Assembly: GCA_013042165.1 (NCBI GenBank)
Contig: JABDQT010000069.1
Span: forward strand, 1-8,220
Length of the DNA stretch: 8,220 bases
Source of the DNA: Kiritimatiellales bacterium
Lineage (GTDB): Bacteria > Verrucomicrobiota > Kiritimatiellia > Kiritimatiellales > Pontiellaceae
Direction: 5' to 3'
The translations under genes were made by a program, and so were the position numbers. Of the stretch, positions 4,911 through 8,220 are shown one piece after another (positions within the stretch are counted from its first letter, which is position 1; the number at the start of each line of letters is the position of its first letter). Below the pieces are notes generated by a model. That model ran no database searches and was not told the origin of the DNA. It saw only the letters and a list, made by a program, of their open reading frames with translations.

Positions 4911-6546
4911 AATCGCCCTCCTGATTTTGATTCCCGTTGTGCCGATCGCTTCGTTCGGCATGGAGCGCACGGAGCTGCTGCCTCCGGAGGCGCAGGCCTA
5001 TGTCCGCATCACCAACACGACCAACTTCTGGACGCGCCTGAAGGCCTCACCGCTTGGGCAGCTCTGGGCGGACCAGCAATTCCAGGACTTTCTCGGCAAT
5101 CCCGATGCTGAAACCTGGCAGGAGCTTTTTTTCGCAAATGAATCGACGGCCGAGGACGAGGTCTTCCTTGAACAGTTGAAGATGTTGAATGGCGAGGTTA
5201 TTCTGGCTTTTGACACAGAACACGACGATCCCTATCTGGTAGCGGCCATCAGCGAGGCCGACTTCCAGCGCAGTCTGGAACTCGATGAAAATCTTGCGGA
5301 CCTGGCGCACGACACGTTCGACATTGTCAGAAGCACCTTCCAGGATGTGGAGATTATCCAGCACATTGATCATCCCGGCGAGCCGAGAGAGACCTCGTCC
5401 TGGCAGACCTTCGTCAACAATACGCTGGTGCTGGGCTATAGCCGTGAATGGATCGAGCAGTGCATTGTAACCTTAAAGAAAGAGACGGTGAAGGAACCCG
5501 AGGGTAATCCAATACTGAACCTCAACATTCCGCTGGCCAAACTGATTCAACATTCGATCGATTCGAAGAAATCCAGATCTCAGGAATCCGCCCTGCTTAC
5601 CGCACTTGGATTGCTCGATATCGAGCGCCTCACTGCGCAGCTCGAACTGAAAGAATCCGAAATGGTGGCGGATAACGTACTGAGCATATCCAATCTGGAA
5701 CGGGGGCTGTTCACGATTCTCGATGTCCAGCCCTCGGAACTTCCCACCGTGACCTTTATTCCTGAAAACATCTCCTCCATCGAGGTGGGTCGCGTCAACC
5801 TGCTCCGCTTCTGGCGGGAAATCCCCAACGTCCTTTTGGCGGCCCAGCCCGGCATGAAGCCGCAATTCGATATGCTGCTGGCTATGATTCAGCAGCAGGC
5901 TGGAATCAATATCGAACTGGATCTGCTGGCCAATATCGGAACCCGGTATATCTCTTTTGCCGTCGCAGAGAATGAGGGACAACGTTCGGTGGTGGCGGTT
6001 GACCTCAAGGATGGGGCGGCCTTCAAAAAAGGGCTCGAAACCGCGATGGCCGCACCGGCCATGCAACCCTATGTGGCCGCCGGAATCGATATTCAGGAGT
6101 TTCTGGATCACACGATATATGTTCAGAAGAACGCCTCTGAGACCGTCCCCAACGGACTGGCGATCTCGGGCGACTACCTGCTGTACGGAGCTCCGGAAGG
6201 ACTTCGTCAGGTGATCCGCTCGATCACAAGCGATGCCGCCGCCAATCAGTCCTTCGAACGTTCTGAACTGGTGAAGGGATTGCGTCGGCATGTGCCGCCG
6301 AGAGCCTTTGCCTACAGCGCCATCGACTGGAAGACAAATATCGATGTCCTCATGGGCGAGCTATCCAAACCTAAAAATCGTGCCCTCATCCAACAGCAAT
6401 GGGCACGCAGCGGCGCCGCTTTGCCTCCGCCGGACTTCAGCAAGCTGCCGCCGGCCGACCATATCGCTTCCTTTTTCAACACGTCATACCAGTATCTCGA
6501 GGCAAGCATCGACGGCCTGCATCAACGGATCATATTAAAATACTGA
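4894..6546 (+). CDS. Exported duplicated-domain protein, DUF3352-like, function unknown
   Basis: A 550-residue protein with an N-terminal signal peptide (MSRCLRIALLILIPVVPIAS). Mature sequence begins with TELLPPEAQAYVRI, then FWTRLKASPLGQLWAD. A pattern of LPP, a Y-x-R/V strand, then a tryptophan helix and a short 'SPLGQL' helix is what I associate with DUF3352-type proteins of Cyanobacteria and PVC bacteria; this link is a resemblance, not a proven match. The protein appears to be an internal duplication. LPPEAQAYVRIT...FWTRL (29-49) recurs as IPENISSIEVGRVNLLRFWREI (289-310), read in two parts. EVILAFDTEH...LVAAISEADFQRSLE (101-129) recurs as RYISFAVAEN...VVAVDLKDGAAFKKGLE (351-382). No catalytic motif is visible. 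It overlaps the protease gene by 17 nt and ends 13 nt before the FG-GAP gene, so the three are probably co-transcribed. Possible roles are a periplasmic structural or chaperone partner of the protease; this is a guess from context. Confidence 0.85.
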   Translation: MSRCLRIALLILIPVVPIASFGMERTELLPPEAQAYVRITNTTNFWTRLKASPLGQLWADQQFQDFLGNPDAETWQELFFANESTAEDEVFLEQLKMLNGEVILAFDTEHDDPYLVAAISEADFQRSLELDENLADLAHDTFDIVRSTFQDVEIIQHIDHPGEPRETSSWQTFVNNTLVLGYSREWIEQCIVTLKKETVKEPEGNPILNLNIPLAKLIQHSIDSKKSRSQESALLTALGLLDIERLTAQLELKESEMVADNVLSISNLERGLFTILDVQPSELPTVTFIPENISSIEVGRVNLLRFWREIPNVLLAAQPGMKPQFDMLLAMIQQQAGINIELDLLANIGTRYISFAVAENEGQRSVVAVDLKDGAAFKKGLETAMAAPAMQPYVAAGIDIQEFLDHTIYVQKNASETVPNGLAISGDYLLYGAPEGLRQVIRSITSDAAANQSFERSELVKGLRRHVPPRAFAYSAIDWKTNIDVLMGELSKPKNRALIQQQWARSGAALPPPDFSKLPPADHIASFFNTSYQYLEASIDGLHQRIILKY

Positions 6547-6559
6547 ACGGGGCTCGGGC

Positions 6560-8220
6560 ATGCGCTTTTTCATTACGCTTATCGCAACGGCCATGGTGGC
6601 AGGCTCCTTCGGCGCCGAGGACGATGTACCCCGCCGTACGTTCGGCTTTCAGCCTTTGGAAATCTACAACTTCAAGCAGGGCACCAGCCGATTGATCGTG
6701 GCCGATCTCAATCTGGATGGCCTGGATGACATCCTCTTCGCCAACAACCACCTCTCCCGGCTGGAGATCCTCGTCCGTAAGCCGGCCACCGCCTCGAAAG
6801 AACATGTTCTGCCGGAACTGGAAGATTGCTTCGACAACCAGGGCATCATTGTGGACCAGGGGCTCAAGGCCATTCGCGTGGGCGATCTCAATAACGATGG
6901 CCTGCCTGATATCGCCACTTTCGGAACCGCGGTCGGCCTGGTTATCCGCTACCAGCAGGACGACGGAACCTTCGGTGAACCTTCGCGTATTTTCATCAAG
7001 GACGCCTCCGATGTCACCACGATCCAGCTGGGCGACCTCAACGGCGATGGGCTCAAAGATATTCTCGTCTGCCGGAAGGATCAGGCCGATCTGCATTGGA
7101 ACCGCGCAGAAAATCCCTTCCTCGAAAAGAAGACGCTCACCTACTCCACCGACAAAAGTTATTATGGCGACATCGCCGACATCAACCGGGACGGGCTTCC
7201 CGACCTGGCCTTCCATTACAATGCCCCCCGCAATCCGCTCAAGATCCGATACGGAAGCGGGGACGGCCTCTACGGTATTGAACAACCGATCGACCTGCCT
7301 CCGCGACAATACATGGACATTCTTCAACCCAGCGGTTCCGCCCCGCAAATCGGCATGGTTCTGCGCAATCGTCTCGCCTTCCGGCTCTATGACTTTGTGG
7401 AAAAAGAACAGCCTCCGCTATTGGCTTCGCAGGAGGTTTCGCCGGGGCGCATCGGCCTGGAAGGGACAAGCAAGAAGGCGCCGCCCGCCTGGGCTCCGGG
7501 CGACTTCAATGCCGACGGAGCCGATGACCTGCTGGTGGCTGCTCCGGAGTTGAGCCGGCTGCATCTTTATTTTGGCGGCGAGAGCGGGCTTGATCCCGAA
7601 CCGCAGCGCATCGACACCCTGTCCGATGTTGTTCGCGCCGATCGCCTGGCGAATGGCGACATTCTGGTTATCAGCAAGAAGGAAAAAGTTGCGGCGCTGC
7701 ACGATGCCGCCGATCTTTCCCGCTTTCCCCGAATCCTCAACACTCCCGGCGAGGTGCTGGCCGGCAGTGCCGTTGAATCCGGGAATGAGGCCTGGTTTGT
7801 ATGCCGGGACGAGGACAAAAACCTGCAGCTTATCCGTATGCCCATGAGCGGGGATGCCGGCAAGGTTTATCCCCTCGACATGAAGAACGCTCCCAGCGAT
7901 CTGCTGGCCTTTGCACTGCCGGACAACAAGATCGGCCTGATGATGTTCATGGCCTACGACACCACCAGAATGTATCTGTTCAGCAACGGTGAAATCGAGG
8001 AGCTCACCAGCGAATCGTTTCGCGCCCTGACTCAAAAGCTTGTTCGCTCCAACCTGCATCTTGCCACCCCCGGTGACGGCAGTGAACTTATTGTAACCCA
8101 GGGGCCCATTGCGCGACAGTTCCAGTGGAAAGGGGATCATTATGAAGTGGTGCGCCAGTTCAACCCCGAAAACCCGCGTGCCGATCTGATCGCCGCCACC
8201 CGATATGCCCTGCTTGACGG
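6560..8220 (+). CDS. Exported FG-GAP/VCBS repeat beta-propeller protein (3' end beyond window)
   Basis: The frame stays open from ATG at 6560 to the window edge, 553 complete codons. It starts with a signal peptide (RFFITLIATAMVAGSFGA, about 2-19). Five calcium-binding FG-GAP/VCBS loops of the DxNxDGxxD type are visible: DLNLDGLDD (49-57), DLNNDGLPD (109-117), DLNGDGLKD (159-167), DINRDGLPD (207-215) and DFNADGADD (315-323). Spacing is 48-60 residues, the size of one propeller blade. The 108-residue step between the fourth and fifth fits one degenerate blade (about 252-280) without the acidic loop. From 360 on, blade-like strands continue (DILVIS, AWFVCR, IGLMMF, SELIVT) but the calcium loops are lost. 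Such proteins are usually extracellular or outer-surface binding proteins; the ligand is unknown. It follows the DUF3352-like gene by 13 nt with only a weak ribosome site (CGGGG, 6548-6552), which suggests translational coupling. The C-terminus, and any anchor, is not seen. Confidence 0.9.
   Translation, partial: MRFFITLIATAMVAGSFGAEDDVPRRTFGFQPLEIYNFKQGTSRLIVADLNLDGLDDILFANNHLSRLEILVRKPATASKEHVLPELEDCFDNQGIIVDQGLKAIRVGDLNNDGLPDIATFGTAVGLVIRYQQDDGTFGEPSRIFIKDASDVTTIQLGDLNGDGLKDILVCRKDQADLHWNRAENPFLEKKTLTYSTDKSYYGDIADINRDGLPDLAFHYNAPRNPLKIRYGSGDGLYGIEQPIDLPPRQYMDILQPSGSAPQIGMVLRNRLAFRLYDFVEKEQPPLLASQEVSPGRIGLEGTSKKAPPAWAPGDFNADGADDLLVAAPELSRLHLYFGGESGLDPEPQRIDTLSDVVRADRLANGDILVISKKEKVAALHDAADLSRFPRILNTPGEVLAGSAVESGNEAWFVCRDEDKNLQLIRMPMSGDAGKVYPLDMKNAPSDLLAFALPDNKIGLMMFMAYDTTRMYLFSNGEIEELTSESFRALTQKLVRSNLHLATPGDGSELIVTQGPIARQFQWKGDHYEVVRQFNPENPRADLIAATRYALLD

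Noticed and set aside
4005..4970. Minus-strand frame of 321 codons opposite the protease gene
   Set aside because: The plus strand encodes a protease with complete catalytic triad and signal peptide; the antisense product shows no family features.
6530..7348. Minus-strand frame opposite the FG-GAP gene
   Set aside because: Antisense shadow of a well-supported coding frame; no motifs or ribosome site.
6717..7553. Plus-strand frame of 278 codons inside the FG-GAP gene
   Set aside because: It is rich in Ser, Arg and Thr and lies out of frame with the FG-GAP reading frame, which has a signal peptide and five DxNxDGxxD loops and stays open to the window end.

Overview
All genes in this 8.2 kb window lie on the + strand. 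They look like a chromosomal stretch from a GC-moderate member of the PVC group, most likely Kiritimatiellota or Verrucomicrobiota. This taxonomic guess is an inference from three things: a PEP-CTERM secreted protein, a set of exported proteins of the kinds common in that group (PDZ-less HtrA-like protease, DUF3352-like protein, FG-GAP/VCBS repeat protein), and GTAG-headed REP elements. No phage, plasmid, CRISPR, rRNA or tRNA gene was seen.

Layout. Positions 1-69 hold the last 22 codons of cmoA. It is followed by cmoB (131-1135); together the two make 5-carboxymethoxyuridine (cmo5U) at tRNA position 34. The 61-nt gap between them is almost filled by two REP hairpins (71-94 and 100-123). A third and fourth REP unit form a 62-bp inverted pair (a REPIN, 290-351) inside the cmoB reading frame, adding about 21 in-frame codons without breaking the gene. 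Next come a secreted protein with three tandem repeats and a PEP-CTERM tail (1217-2524) and a monocistronic-looking avtA, the valine-pyruvate aminotransferase gene (2655-3905).

Positions 3963-8220 hold a tight co-directional cluster: an exported HtrA-type serine protease without PDZ domains (3963-4910), a large exported duplicated-domain protein resembling DUF3352 (4894-6546, overlapping the protease gene by 17 nt), and an exported FG-GAP/VCBS beta-propeller protein (6560 to beyond the window end). The spacing indicates one transcription unit devoted to the cell envelope or periplasm; its function is not known.

The most unusual signal is the REP material. All four units have the same 24-nt design: GTAG, then a perfect 8-bp stem closed by a 4-nt CCCC or CCCT loop. 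The stem sequences vary, and the two units inside cmoB differ from each other only by a compensatory base-pair change. A mobile palindrome tolerated inside a conserved tRNA-modification enzyme recalls the Rickettsia palindromic elements. Intergenic stretches are all shorter than 150 nt and are described in the entries.
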